In this document: positions 1 to 7,501 of the stretch, in pieces
Layout of the letters: each line of letters starts with the position of its first letter
How positions within the stretch are numbered: the first letter of the stretch is position 1
From: a virus
IMG/VR virus record: IMGVR_UViG_3300044732_001748
Location: 1-26,281 of that record
Length of the DNA: 26,281 nucleotides
Strand: one strand, 5' to 3'
Translations under genes and position numbers: made by a program
The notes under the pieces: generated by a model
The model's input: the letters and a program-made list of their open reading frames with translations, nothing else
Database searches by the model: none
Told to the model about the DNA's origin: nothing

Positions 1-1
1 G

Positions 2-514
2 GATATAAAAAATAATTGTTGGAAAGAATCAAAAACCGATTGGAATATTATTTGTGATTGTGATGAATTAATTGAGGTAACATACGAGGATTTATTAAAT
101 GAGGAAAAATTGGGAACTAATTGTTTTAAATTTGAGGGGTATTCTATGATGAATAATACTGATGATATTAATATTCCTAAAATGAAATATGGATTTAAAG
201 ATCCTGGTTATAGTAAAGATTATTTATTTAACAAAAAATACATTAATGAAATAAACTATGCCCCAGGATGTCACTCATCTAACCCAAGATTAACAAACCC
301 AAATAAATTGAAATATAGTAATAAAATTTATAGAGCATTACATTATAAGTATTTAAGTCCTAAATATACTATTGACAGACATTCTTTATTTAATCAAAGA
401 TTGAGTGACGATAATAAACACAAAGGGTGGGGAATTCACTACTCATTTAGTAGTGAAAGTATTATAAAATACTATGAAGAAACAAATAAACATTTAATAA
501 AAATATTACAATAA
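2..514 (+). CDS. Glycosyltransferase family 2-like protein, 3' part
   Basis: The reading frame is open from the left edge, so the start lies outside the window. TTG at 110 is an internal codon, not a believable start. The upstream codons read NNCWKESKTDWNIICDCDEL, which resembles the region around the metal-binding Asp in GT-A glycosyltransferases whose sequence runs W..S..DW.I..D.DE. Further on come FEGYSM and INYAPGCHSSNP, also typical of that family, followed by a helical C-terminal tail. The expected role is transfer of a sugar from a nucleotide sugar in the cytoplasm. Six bases separate it from the methyltransferase downstream, so it belongs to the same plus-strand cluster. The assignment to GT-A is from remembered motifs; donor and acceptor cannot be told. 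Confidence 0.7.
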   Translation, partial: DIKNNCWKESKTDWNIICDCDELIEVTYEDLLNEEKLGTNCFKFEGYSMMNNTDDINIPKMKYGFKDPGYSKDYLFNKKYINEINYAPGCHSSNPRLTNPNKLKYSNKIYRALHYKYLSPKYTIDRHSLFNQRLSDDNKHKGWGIHYSFSSESIIKYYEETNKHLIKILQ

Positions 515-520
515 ACAAAT

Positions 521-1087
521 ATGAAACATAATTACAAAGAATTAGAGGGTTGGTTTGATATGGAAAAACAATACCTTGATTTATTAGAATTAACACCAAA
601 AAATGGTGTGTTTGTAGAGTTAGGGGCGTATAAAGGAAAGTCAACTTCATTTATCGTAACAGAAATAATTAATAGGGATAAAGATATTAACTTTTACACT
701 ATTGATACATTTGAGGGAGATAGTGGATCTAACGATAACAATGAAATATTGGCATACAAAAAAGTTGATGTTTCTAAAATGTTTGAGGAATTTAGTAAAA
801 ATACTAAACATATAAAAGAACATTTTAATGTTATTGTTGGTAAATCGGACGAATCATCAAATAATTTTGATGATAATAGTGTTGATGTGATTTTTATAGA
901 TGCCGGACACAGTTATGAATCGGTAATTAAAGACATCAAATCTTGGCTACCTAAAATGAAAGATGGGGGTGTTATGTCAGGTCACGATTATAAAAGCTGG
1001 CCGGGAGTCAAAACCGCAGTTGACGAGATGTTTAAAAATATTGATAAGATTGAAAATGATTGTTGGTTTGTTAAAATAAATAAATAA
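521..1087 (+). CDS. Class I SAM-dependent methyltransferase (Methyltransf_24 type)
   Basis: The 188-residue protein has the Rossmann methyltransferase layout. Motif I is FVELGAYKGKST (residues 31-42), followed by an acidic residue in YTIDTFEGD (59-67) that would hold the SAM ribose. VIFIDAGHSYESV (123-135) and DGGVMSGHDY (148-157) are characteristic of the CmcI/Methyltransf_24 group, often found in glycan and secondary-metabolite clusters. It is full length for the single-domain version. Its neighbours are glycosyltransferases and a second methyltransferase, so an O- or N-methylation of a sugar is a reasonable guess. The acceptor is unknown. ATG at 521 follows the previous stop by six bases with no Shine-Dalgarno sequence. 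Confidence 0.85.
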   Translation: MKHNYKELEGWFDMEKQYLDLLELTPKNGVFVELGAYKGKSTSFIVTEIINRDKDINFYTIDTFEGDSGSNDNNEILAYKKVDVSKMFEEFSKNTKHIKEHFNVIVGKSDESSNNFDDNSVDVIFIDAGHSYESVIKDIKSWLPKMKDGGVMSGHDYKSWPGVKTAVDEMFKNIDKIENDCWFVKINK

Positions 1088-1106
1088 ATAAAATAAATAA
1101 AATAAT

Positions 1107-1667
1107 ATGATACACGAAACAGGTTATTGGACTAAAGAAAACTCAACTAGTCACCACATACACAGTCCAAATTTAAGTAATTGGATTTCTGATTTTTTAA
1201 ATGATTATAAAGATCACCAAATTTACGATTTTGGTTGTGGATTGGGTAATTATCTAAATGATTTACATTTAAAAGGTTTTAAAAATTTAAAAGGTATTGA
1301 AGCTGACCCTATGAAAACTGATTATGATTTTGAAATATTAAAATTAAATTTGTCTGAACCCATTTTATTGGAGAAAAAGGGTATTGTAATATGTTTAGAA
1401 GTGGGGGAACATATACCCAAACAGTATCAAGAAACACTTTTAAATAATTTTATAAATAACTGCGATAAATATTTAATCCTATCTTGGGCGGTAAGAGGTC
1501 AAGGAGGATACGGACATTATAATGAATTAAATAATGATGAGATTCTTCCTCTAATTGAAAATTTAGGTTTTAAATTCCTTAAAGAATTAAGTGAGTCAGT
1601 AAGATTAGTCCCTGAAGATAAATGTTCTTATTTTAGAAATACTTTAATGGTTTTTGAAAAACAATAA
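1107..1667 (+). CDS. Class I SAM-dependent methyltransferase
   Basis: This 186-residue protein carries motif I as IYDFGCGLGNYL (39-50) and an acidic residue in KGIEADP (62-68) that would bind the SAM ribose. VICLEVGEHIP (94-104) matches the motif IV region of Methyltransf_11/23-type enzymes, in which an E.VEH-like string is common. The C-terminal half ends in a beta strand (NTLMVFEKQ), as this fold should. It is different from the upstream Methyltransf_24-type enzyme, so the cluster holds two distinct methyltransferases. The acceptor may be a sugar in the glycan made by the surrounding transferases; this is inferred from position only. The stop is followed after one base by the ATG of the next gene (TAATATG). 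Confidence 0.82.
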   Translation: MIHETGYWTKENSTSHHIHSPNLSNWISDFLNDYKDHQIYDFGCGLGNYLNDLHLKGFKNLKGIEADPMKTDYDFEILKLNLSEPILLEKKGIVICLEVGEHIPKQYQETLLNNFINNCDKYLILSWAVRGQGGYGHYNELNNDEILPLIENLGFKFLKELSESVRLVPEDKCSYFRNTLMVFEKQ

Positions 1668-1668
1668 T

Positions 1669-3180
1669 ATGATAACAATAATATACTCAACACATAAAGA
1701 TAAAGAATACAATGATAAGTTTAACGATCATCTTGTATTAACTTCAGGACTTCAGTGGGTTCAAATTTTACCTTATGAGAATTTTAATGAATATTCATTA
1801 TCCGAACTCTACAATAAAGGAATAAAAGATTCTAAATATGACATTGTAGTTTGTTGTCATAATGATATTAAACTTGAGAAGGGTTGGGGTAAAAAACTAT
1901 TAGAAGATTTTTCCAATAATCCCGAATTTGGCATAATTGGGAAGGCAGGATCTTGTTATTTCCCAGAGTCAGGTGTGTATTGGGAAAAATTACGACAAAC
2001 TATGGTTGGTCAAGTTTATCACCACCCTGAAGGACAAAAAAAATTTTTAAGTAAATATTCACCAAAATTACCTTTTTTGGTTCCCGTTGTAACTGTTGAT
2101 GGATTATTTATATCCTTTGATAAAACAAAAATCAAACATAAGTTTGATGAATCATATGGTAAGTTCCATTTTTACGATCACGGATTTGCAATTCCTAACT
2201 ATTTAGATGGGGTTAAAATTGGTGTAACATCTTCTTTTGAGATTACCCATCAATCTGTCGGACAACCAAATCAAGAATTTTGGGAAAGTAAGGATAAGTT
2301 CTTGGAAAAATATATTAGTAAATTACCTTTGGATTTGAAACCTGAATCCGTTTATGTTCCACACATAAAAGAAAAAACATTTAATAAATTTGGTAGAATT
2401 GCGGTAATAATACCAACTAAAGGTAAGGTTGAGATGTTAACGGATTGTATCAATTCATTTTTTGAACATTGTAAATCCGATAGATTTGACATTTTTATTG
2501 CGGACACCGGATCAACCGAAGAAGAAAAAAATCAAATAAAATTAAACATATCCCAATTCAATAATGTTAAATTAATTGAATACGACTATTATAATTTTGC
2601 AAAGATTAATAATGATGTGGTTAAAAACCACATAGGTGATGAATACGAATTTTTATTATTTTGTAATAACGATATTAAAATTCTTAACGATGTCATTACC
2701 GGGATGTTAAGTATTTACGATAAACATAAAAAAGCCGGTACGGTTGGGTGTAGATTACATTTTGCCGATAATACAATTCAGCACGACGGAATATATATGG
2801 GGATAAAAAAAGAAACCTCATCGTTAGGTGTTGATCATTTAAATATTAGGAATTATTATAATTTCTTTAACGCAACTACCGAAGTTTTTGGAAATACGGG
2901 TGGTTTACTAATGATAAGAAAAAGAACATTTGAGTTGTGTGGTTTATTTAATGAAAACTATATTTCTTGTTTTGAGGATGTTGAATTAAATGTAAAAGCG
3001 ATTTCTATGGGGTTTTCAAATTATTTATGTGGTGATGGTGTGGCATATCATTATGAATCAACAACAAGAAACGAAGATCCCGATAATTTAGTTAAATTAC
3101 AAAAAGATTATGTTAACAATCTAGTTCCAATGGTTAAGGAAAAGTTTGAATCAATTAAAAATAAATTAGTGTCAATATAA
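1669..3180 (+). CDS. Two-domain family 2 glycosyltransferase
   Basis: The reading frame extends back to a TTG at 1654, but ATG at 1669 is preferred because the frame then starts directly in a beta strand (MITIIYSTHK) one base after the preceding stop. The 503-residue protein contains two GT-A-like units. The first (about 1-225) has CCHNDIKLEKGW (62-73) in the DxD position and a VDGLFISF strand. The second (about 241-490) is a clear GT2 domain: IAVIIPTKGK (244-253), IADTGSTEE, LLFCNNDIKI (329-338), NTGGLLMIRK (409-418), and CFEDVELNVKA (434-444) holding the likely catalytic ED, with a trailing AYHYES. Such tandem GT2 proteins build repeats of two sugars or a backbone. The first unit is more divergent, so its activity is less sure. 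Confidence 0.85.
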   Translation: MITIIYSTHKDKEYNDKFNDHLVLTSGLQWVQILPYENFNEYSLSELYNKGIKDSKYDIVVCCHNDIKLEKGWGKKLLEDFSNNPEFGIIGKAGSCYFPESGVYWEKLRQTMVGQVYHHPEGQKKFLSKYSPKLPFLVPVVTVDGLFISFDKTKIKHKFDESYGKFHFYDHGFAIPNYLDGVKIGVTSSFEITHQSVGQPNQEFWESKDKFLEKYISKLPLDLKPESVYVPHIKEKTFNKFGRIAVIIPTKGKVEMLTDCINSFFEHCKSDRFDIFIADTGSTEEEKNQIKLNISQFNNVKLIEYDYYNFAKINNDVVKNHIGDEYEFLLFCNNDIKILNDVITGMLSIYDKHKKAGTVGCRLHFADNTIQHDGIYMGIKKETSSLGVDHLNIRNYYNFFNATTEVFGNTGGLLMIRKRTFELCGLFNENYISCFEDVELNVKAISMGFSNYLCGDGVAYHYESTTRNEDPDNLVKLQKDYVNNLVPMVKEKFESIKNKLVSI

Positions 3181-3183
3181 ATT

Positions 3184-3810
3184 ATGTCAAACGGAGCTTA
3201 TAAAATAACTGAAGATTTTGAAAAATCTTTATCTGAATATACAGGAGCCCCTTTTGTGGTTACGGTAGATAATCAATCTAACGCACTTTTTTTATCTTTA
3301 ATGTATGAGAAAGTTTCAGGGATTGAGATTGAAATACCGTCAAGAACTTACCCTTCGGTCCCTTGTGAGATAATTCATGCGGGTGCTAAAGTTAAATTTA
3401 AATCCATTGATGGTGAAACATTGAAAGGATCATACCAACTATACCCAACTAAAGTGTGGGATTCCGCACTTTCATTCACATATGGAATGTATAAACCAAA
3501 TACACATATGTGTGTTTCATTCACAGGACCTTATAAACATTTAAAACTATCTAAAGGTGGTGCAATTTTAACAGACGATTACGAAGCATATAAATGGTTT
3601 AAAAGGGCTAGGTATAGTGGTAGAAGAGAATGTTCATATCACGAAGATAATCTTGATATGTTAGGGTGGAACTTTTATATGATACCGGAATTATCCGCAA
3701 GAGGATTAATATTAATGAATCAATTTTATCGTAATGGTGAACCAATACATAATGAAGATATTGAATTACCGTATCCTGATTTATCTAAATTTGAAATATA
3801 TAAAAAATGA
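3184..3810 (+). CDS. Compact DegT/DnrJ/EryC1/StrS-type PLP aminotransferase
   Basis: This resembles the sugar aminotransferases that place an amino group on a 3- or 4-keto nucleotide sugar using PLP and glutamate. The visible pattern is YTGAPFVVTVDNQSNAL (19-35), matching the family's G..yav.v.sgt.AL. Then IPSRTYPSVP follows, VWDSALSF (91-98) for the Asp that contacts the PLP ring nitrogen, and SFTGPYKHLKLSKGG (112-126), in which Lys118 is the likely Schiff-base lysine. LGWNFYMIPELSARG corresponds to the gyNyRms..qAA helix. It has only 208 residues against roughly 370-400 in the family: the middle is shortened and the C-terminal small domain is absent. The stop overlaps the next start (ATGA at 3807-3810), so the short end is a settled gene boundary and not an obvious frameshift. 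It may need a partner or may have lost activity. Confidence 0.72.
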   Translation: MSNGAYKITEDFEKSLSEYTGAPFVVTVDNQSNALFLSLMYEKVSGIEIEIPSRTYPSVPCEIIHAGAKVKFKSIDGETLKGSYQLYPTKVWDSALSFTYGMYKPNTHMCVSFTGPYKHLKLSKGGAILTDDYEAYKWFKRARYSGRRECSYHEDNLDMLGWNFYMIPELSARGLILMNQFYRNGEPIHNEDIELPYPDLSKFEIYKK

Positions 3811-4640
3811 AAAAAATAATAAATTTTACCCCCACTGGAACCCAAACTACAAGGGGAAACTCAAAAGCTCCTTTATTACCTAACGAAATTATTGAAGAGG
3901 TTCACCAAGCATCTGAATTGGGTATAACTATGGTACACATACACGCAAGGGATCCAAAGGATTATTCGAATACATATAAAAAAGAAATTTATCAACCAAC
4001 TATTGAAGGGATTAGAAAATATTGTCCCGATTTAACTATTTGTGTTTCTTTAACCGGTAGATTATATCCCGAATTTGAAAAAAGATCCGAAGTTTTGGAG
4101 TTGTATCCTGATATGGGGTCATTAACGATGTCTTCAATTAATTTCCCAAAAGCATCGTCGGTGAATGAACCGGATATGATTTTAAAATTAATTGAAAAAA
4201 TGAATCAATACGGTGTGACTCCCGAAATAGAATGTTTTGATTCAGGAATGATAAATTATACAAATTATTTAATTAATAAGGGAATACTAAAAGGTCCTCA
4301 CTATATGAATATGATATTCGGTAATATCTATAATGGGCAAATAGACACATCTACCTTATCTTCCGTAGTAAATAATTTACCTAAAAACACTAAAGTTTGT
4401 TTTGGTGGTATTGGGAAGGATCAATTAAATTCAAATATTTTAGGATTAATTTATGCTGATGGAGTTAGAGTCGGTCTTGAGGATAATTTATATTTTAAAA
4501 ATAAAGAACTTACCACCAATATGGAATTATTAAAACGAGTTCATAATGTTATGGGAGATATGGGATTGGAGTTGTTAACCCCAAAAGAATTTAAAAATAT
4601 GGGATATGGAAACAAAAAACATAATGATAATAGGATATAG
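3807..4640 (+). CDS. BKACE family beta-keto acid cleavage enzyme (DUF849/Kce-like)
   Basis: BKACE enzymes are zinc-dependent TIM-barrel proteins that react a beta-keto acid with acetyl-CoA, giving acetoacetate and a new acyl-CoA. The N terminus has the family pattern (FTPTGTQTTRGNSKAPLLP, residues 7-25, then NEI). MVHIHARDP (42-50) supplies the two zinc-binding histidines, 44 and 46. VRVGLEDNLY near residue 220 supplies the third metal ligand, Glu, and the following Asp, and an LTPKEFKNMGYG tail follows, as in the family. Its length of about 277 residues is normal. The His that often precedes RVGLEDN is replaced by Gly, so the substrate class may be unusual. It overlaps the aminotransferase by 4 bp and the acyltransferase by 35 bp, a tight trio. 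No phage role for this family is known to me. Confidence 0.85.
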   Translation: MKKIINFTPTGTQTTRGNSKAPLLPNEIIEEVHQASELGITMVHIHARDPKDYSNTYKKEIYQPTIEGIRKYCPDLTICVSLTGRLYPEFEKRSEVLELYPDMGSLTMSSINFPKASSVNEPDMILKLIEKMNQYGVTPEIECFDSGMINYTNYLINKGILKGPHYMNMIFGNIYNGQIDTSTLSSVVNNLPKNTKVCFGGIGKDQLNSNILGLIYADGVRVGLEDNLYFKNKELTTNMELLKRVHNVMGDMGLELLTPKEFKNMGYGNKKHNDNRI

Positions 4641-5238
4641 TGATGCATACATTACTATGATATTTGACATATTTAAAAATCAAAAAGTAAAATTTAAAAT
4701 ATTGGACAATTTAAATTTATTTAATGATTTTAGAATAAAAAATCAAAATATTGATTACACGATTATTAATGATTTTGAAGAGTGTGATTATTATTTATAT
4801 GGTTCCGCCAAATCCTCAACAAGAAAAAAATTAATAGAAAACTTTAAAGTTGATAAAGATAAACTTTTTACCGTAAAAAGTGACAATTCTTTTATATCCG
4901 AAACAGTTAGTATTGGAAAAGGTTGTGTTGTAAATCCAATGTGTTCAATTGCGGGACAAACAACTATATCAGACAATGTATTTATAAATCGTTCAGTTTC
5001 CATTGGGCACCACACATATATTGGTGAAAACACATCGGTTAATCCCGGTGTAAATATTGCCGGTAATGTTAAAATTGGTAGTAATTGTCAAATAGGTATC
5101 GGGACAAACATAATTGATAATATAACTATAGGTGATAATGTTATTATTGGTGCGGGATCAGTTGTAACTAAAAGTATTCCTGATAATGTGATTGCCTATG
5201 GTAATCCGTGTAAAGTAATTAGAAAAAATGAAGAATAA
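4606..5238 (+). CDS. NeuD/PglD-type sugar O-/N-acyltransferase (left-handed beta-helix)
   Basis: Residues 1-95 form a small Rossmann-like N-terminal domain (KNIMIIGYSD). From about 100 to 190 there are consecutive hexapeptide repeats, for example VSIGKG, TTISDN, TYIGEN, VKIGSN, ITIGDN and VIIGAGS, which fold as a left-handed beta-helix. SVSIGHHTYIGE (130-141) holds the candidate catalytic base, His135 or His136, and NPGVNIAGNVKIG matches PglD/NeuD. The end, IAYGNPCKVIRK, is typical of the family. These trimeric enzymes use an acyl-CoA to acylate an amino sugar or sialic acid. Together with the aminotransferase two genes upstream it would make an N-acylated amino sugar. The start could be ATG 4606 or ATG 4624; 4606 is kept because it restores a full first beta strand. 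Confidence 0.85.
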   Translation: METKNIMIIGYSDAYITMIFDIFKNQKVKFKILDNLNLFNDFRIKNQNIDYTIINDFEECDYYLYGSAKSSTRKKLIENFKVDKDKLFTVKSDNSFISETVSIGKGCVVNPMCSIAGQTTISDNVFINRSVSIGHHTYIGENTSVNPGVNIAGNVKIGSNCQIGIGTNIIDNITIGDNVIIGAGSVVTKSIPDNVIAYGNPCKVIRKNEE

Positions 5239-5293
5239 AATTTTTATTATATAAATCAATAAACCGTCCCCACATTTGAATAAGAATTAACAT

Positions 5294-5866
5294 ATGTTAC
5301 ACATTATTACCCCATTATACCGATTTGATTTAATTGAAAAGGTATATAATTCAATATTATCCAATAACGATATAACTTGGCATATTTCCTACTCAAACAA
5401 ACGAGAATTACCTGATTTACCATTTTTAAAAAACAACAAACAAATTAAAATTTATGAGGTTGATTGTGAAGATAGTAATACCACATTAAAAAGAAATGCG
5501 ATGTTGGAAAACATAAAAGATGGATATTTTTGTTTTTTAGATGATGACACAGTTTTTCACGAAAATATGTATATGAAATACTTGGAGTGTTCGGAACATA
5601 ATTTTAGAGGTATGTTAGTTGGGGAACAATTGAATTTTAAAAATAAACTTCGTTTAATTGCCAGTAAACCCGTTTTTTGTCGTATTGACACCGGAAATGT
5701 ATTAAGTCACCATTCTTGTTTATCTGAATGTAAATGGCCTAAAGAACATACACCAGGTGTTAATCAAAAAGATTTCCTTTTTTGGGATTCTGTCTATAAT
5801 TATTACGGTAAGAAATGTGCTATTTGGAATCAACCAATTAGTTACTACAATAAACTAACATCATAA
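5294..5866 (+). CDS. Small family 2 glycosyltransferase
   Basis: A 190-residue single GT-A domain. It starts at once with the first strand (MLHIITPLYR). It carries TLKRNAML (64-71), the conserved stretch before the metal site, and YFCFLDDDTVFHENM (78-92) with the metal-binding DDD. The C-terminal third contains KDFLFWDSVYNYYG and a final ISYYN. It is shorter than most GT2 enzymes, which usually exceed 220 residues, but the core motifs are present. There are 55 bp upstream with an A/T-rich TATATAAAT, possibly a weak promoter, which suggests a partial break in the operon. Donor and acceptor are unknown. Its position at the end of the sugar cluster supports a part in the same glycan. Confidence 0.75.
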   Translation: MLHIITPLYRFDLIEKVYNSILSNNDITWHISYSNKRELPDLPFLKNNKQIKIYEVDCEDSNTTLKRNAMLENIKDGYFCFLDDDTVFHENMYMKYLECSEHNFRGMLVGEQLNFKNKLRLIASKPVFCRIDTGNVLSHHSCLSECKWPKEHTPGVNQKDFLFWDSVYNYYGKKCAIWNQPISYYNKLTS

Positions 5867-5870
5867 ATAA

Positions 5871-6563
5871 ATGGTAAGAAGAAAATCAGATCCGTCAATT
5901 AAATCGGAAACGCAGGACTCTAAACCCTTTTCAAAAAAGGATTTTATTAATTCAGTAATTAAACGAAAACAAAAAAATAAATTTTTATCCGAACATCAGG
6001 AAGATTATTATAACATTTTAAAAAATAATCAAATCACGGTTGCATCAGGACCGGCGGGTGTTGGTAAAAGTTTTATCGCAATGAAGGCGGCAGTGGATTT
6101 ATTAATGGATACAAACAATTCATATGAAAAAATCATTATTGTTAGACCCGCAGTTGAAGCGGAAGAAAAATTAGGTTCATTACCTGGAAACCTTGAAGAA
6201 AAATTGGATCCGTATATCTTCCCCTCTTATTATCTATTAAATAAAATTATCGGTAAAGAGGCTAGAGAAGAATTAAAGAAAGCCGAAATCATTGAGGTAT
6301 TTGCTTTGGCTTATATGAGAGGTATGAATATTGACAACTCAATATTAATTTTTGAGGAAGCTCAAAACTCAACACCTAACCAAATGAAATTGTTATTAAC
6401 AAGAATTGGTTACAAAGATAAAAAACAATCGGGACTATACGACGCAATCCATAAATTTAATGGTGTTCCAGATATTGGGGTTTATGATTTTAGAGACGCT
6501 AAAAATGTAAGAAACCCATTAATCAGTAAAATATTAGCTAAATACGATGAGAATAGGGATTGA
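5871..6563 (+). CDS. phoH: PhoH-like ATPase, motif-deleted variant
   Basis: PhoH proteins are RecA-like ATPases related to SF1 helicase cores and are common in T4-like and marine phages. Seen here: Walker A ASGPAGVGKSFIA (58-70), IIIVRPAVEAEEKLGSLPG (88-106), which is the diagnostic PhoH strand, FALAYMRGMN (144-153), and a Walker B-like LIFEEAQNSTPNQMKLLLTR (159-178). Two departures stand out. The usual DEAQN reads EEAQN. The stretch after LTRIG that normally carries the GD..Q motif is absent, the chain passing from RIGYKDK straight to KQSGLYDAI. The C-terminal part (DFRDAKNVRNPLISKIL) then resumes as normal. The N-terminal 40 residues are basic and probably disordered. Its 3' end overlaps the next gene by 17 bp. 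Confidence 0.88.
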   Translation: MVRRKSDPSIKSETQDSKPFSKKDFINSVIKRKQKNKFLSEHQEDYYNILKNNQITVASGPAGVGKSFIAMKAAVDLLMDTNNSYEKIIIVRPAVEAEEKLGSLPGNLEEKLDPYIFPSYYLLNKIIGKEAREELKKAEIIEVFALAYMRGMNIDNSILIFEEAQNSTPNQMKLLLTRIGYKDKKQSGLYDAIHKFNGVPDIGVYDFRDAKNVRNPLISKILAKYDENRD

Positions 6564-7209
6564 GATTAATGGTGTGTTAAGAGATACCATCGGTAAATTT
6601 AAACAACTTTATGAAAAACATTTAATAGAATCCAACGATGTTGAATCTACGGATAAAACATATGAGATAACTTTTTCGGGAGATACTGAAGATGTAATTG
6701 AGATGAATGAGGTATCTACCATAACACCATTTAAATATGAAATTTTAAGTGATGTTAGTTCTTTAGAGTTAAGTAACCACTTTTCTTTTCAATCAAGAGA
6801 AGAATTATATTCGTTTATGTATGAAGATTATACTATGGAATTGTTTGGTCACGCCCCATCAACAGAAACTATGAGTTTTAATTATCTTAACGACTTATAT
6901 CTTAATTTGAGAGATGAGAACGAATTGTTAATAGTATCTGATGAGATTGGAAGATCAAAACCATCTTCATTATTTTTCTTATCAAAATTCGGATGTTTGT
7001 TAGAACAAGTATTTTTTTACAGTAATCTAACAAAAAATTCAATGTGGAATAACATAGACATTTTACTTACATCAAACCCTGACTTATTATTAAATCATCC
7101 GTCAGATAAAATTGTTATAAAATTTAATACTGACTACAATAAACACATTAACTCAAAATATCAAATTTCATCATTATCAGAATTTGAAGAGTTATTAAAA
7201 ACTTTATAA
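6547..7209 (+). CDS. Degenerate HAD-like protein
   Basis: The N terminus MRIGIEINGVLRDTIGKF has the shape of a haloacid dehalogenase superfamily first strand and cap linker (hhhDhDGvLrDt), as in deoxyribonucleotidases. The later LLIVSDEIGRSKPSSLFFLSKFG and DILLTSNPDLLLNHP resemble the motif II/III and motif IV strands. The catalytic Asp pair is replaced by Glu6 and Asn8, so phosphatase activity is doubtful. A region of about 70 residues rich in Glu and Ser (about 30-115) is inserted where a cap domain would lie. It overlaps the PhoH gene by 17 bp, which suggests coupled translation. The fold call rests on the N-terminal motif and is tentative. It may be a binding or regulatory relic of a nucleotidase. 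Confidence 0.5.
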   Translation: MRIGIEINGVLRDTIGKFKQLYEKHLIESNDVESTDKTYEITFSGDTEDVIEMNEVSTITPFKYEILSDVSSLELSNHFSFQSREELYSFMYEDYTMELFGHAPSTETMSFNYLNDLYLNLRDENELLIVSDEIGRSKPSSLFFLSKFGCLLEQVFFYSNLTKNSMWNNIDILLTSNPDLLLNHPSDKIVIKFNTDYNKHINSKYQISSLSEFEELLKTL

Positions 7210-7212
7210 ATT

Positions 7213-7497
7213 ATGTTTAAAATCTTTGGAGAACATTATTATGTTGATTTGGATGCAATTGCCGATTACACCAAAATTGAAGATGAGGTGGTATCAGGAG
7301 ATACCGAAAACACTGAAAGTCAGGCAAAAATCCACATCGTTAAATTTGATATGGTTAAATTTATGTTAGAAATTTTAACGGATCCTCACGATGAAATTGA
7401 TGAAAAAATTGCAATGAGTTCGTCAAATGAAACATCGGTTCCTTTTAGAATCGCATTCAATACACTATTAACGAAAAAAATAATAAATAAATATTAA
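7213..7497 (+). CDS. Small acidic protein of unknown function
   Basis: I do not recognise this 94-residue protein. It opens with a short beta-like segment (MFKIFGEHYYVDLDAIADY), then an acidic linker rich in Glu, Ser and Thr. A strand-helix segment follows (KIHIVKFDMVKFMLEILTD), and a basic C terminus ends it (LLTKKIINKY). There is no signal peptide, membrane segment or cysteine. It sits three bases after the HAD-like gene and four bases before a GT-B transferase, so it is part of the plus-strand operon. Codon use matches its neighbours, which supports a real gene. Confidence 0.7.
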   Translation: MFKIFGEHYYVDLDAIADYTKIEDEVVSGDTENTESQAKIHIVKFDMVKFMLEILTDPHDEIDEKIAMSSSNETSVPFRIAFNTLLTKKIINKY

Positions 7498-7501
7498 TAC
7501 T

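Noticed and set aside
1654-1668. TTG start for the two-domain glycosyltransferase
   Set aside because: ATG at 1669 directly follows the previous stop and opens the first beta strand; the extra residues MKNNN overlap the preceding gene without purpose.
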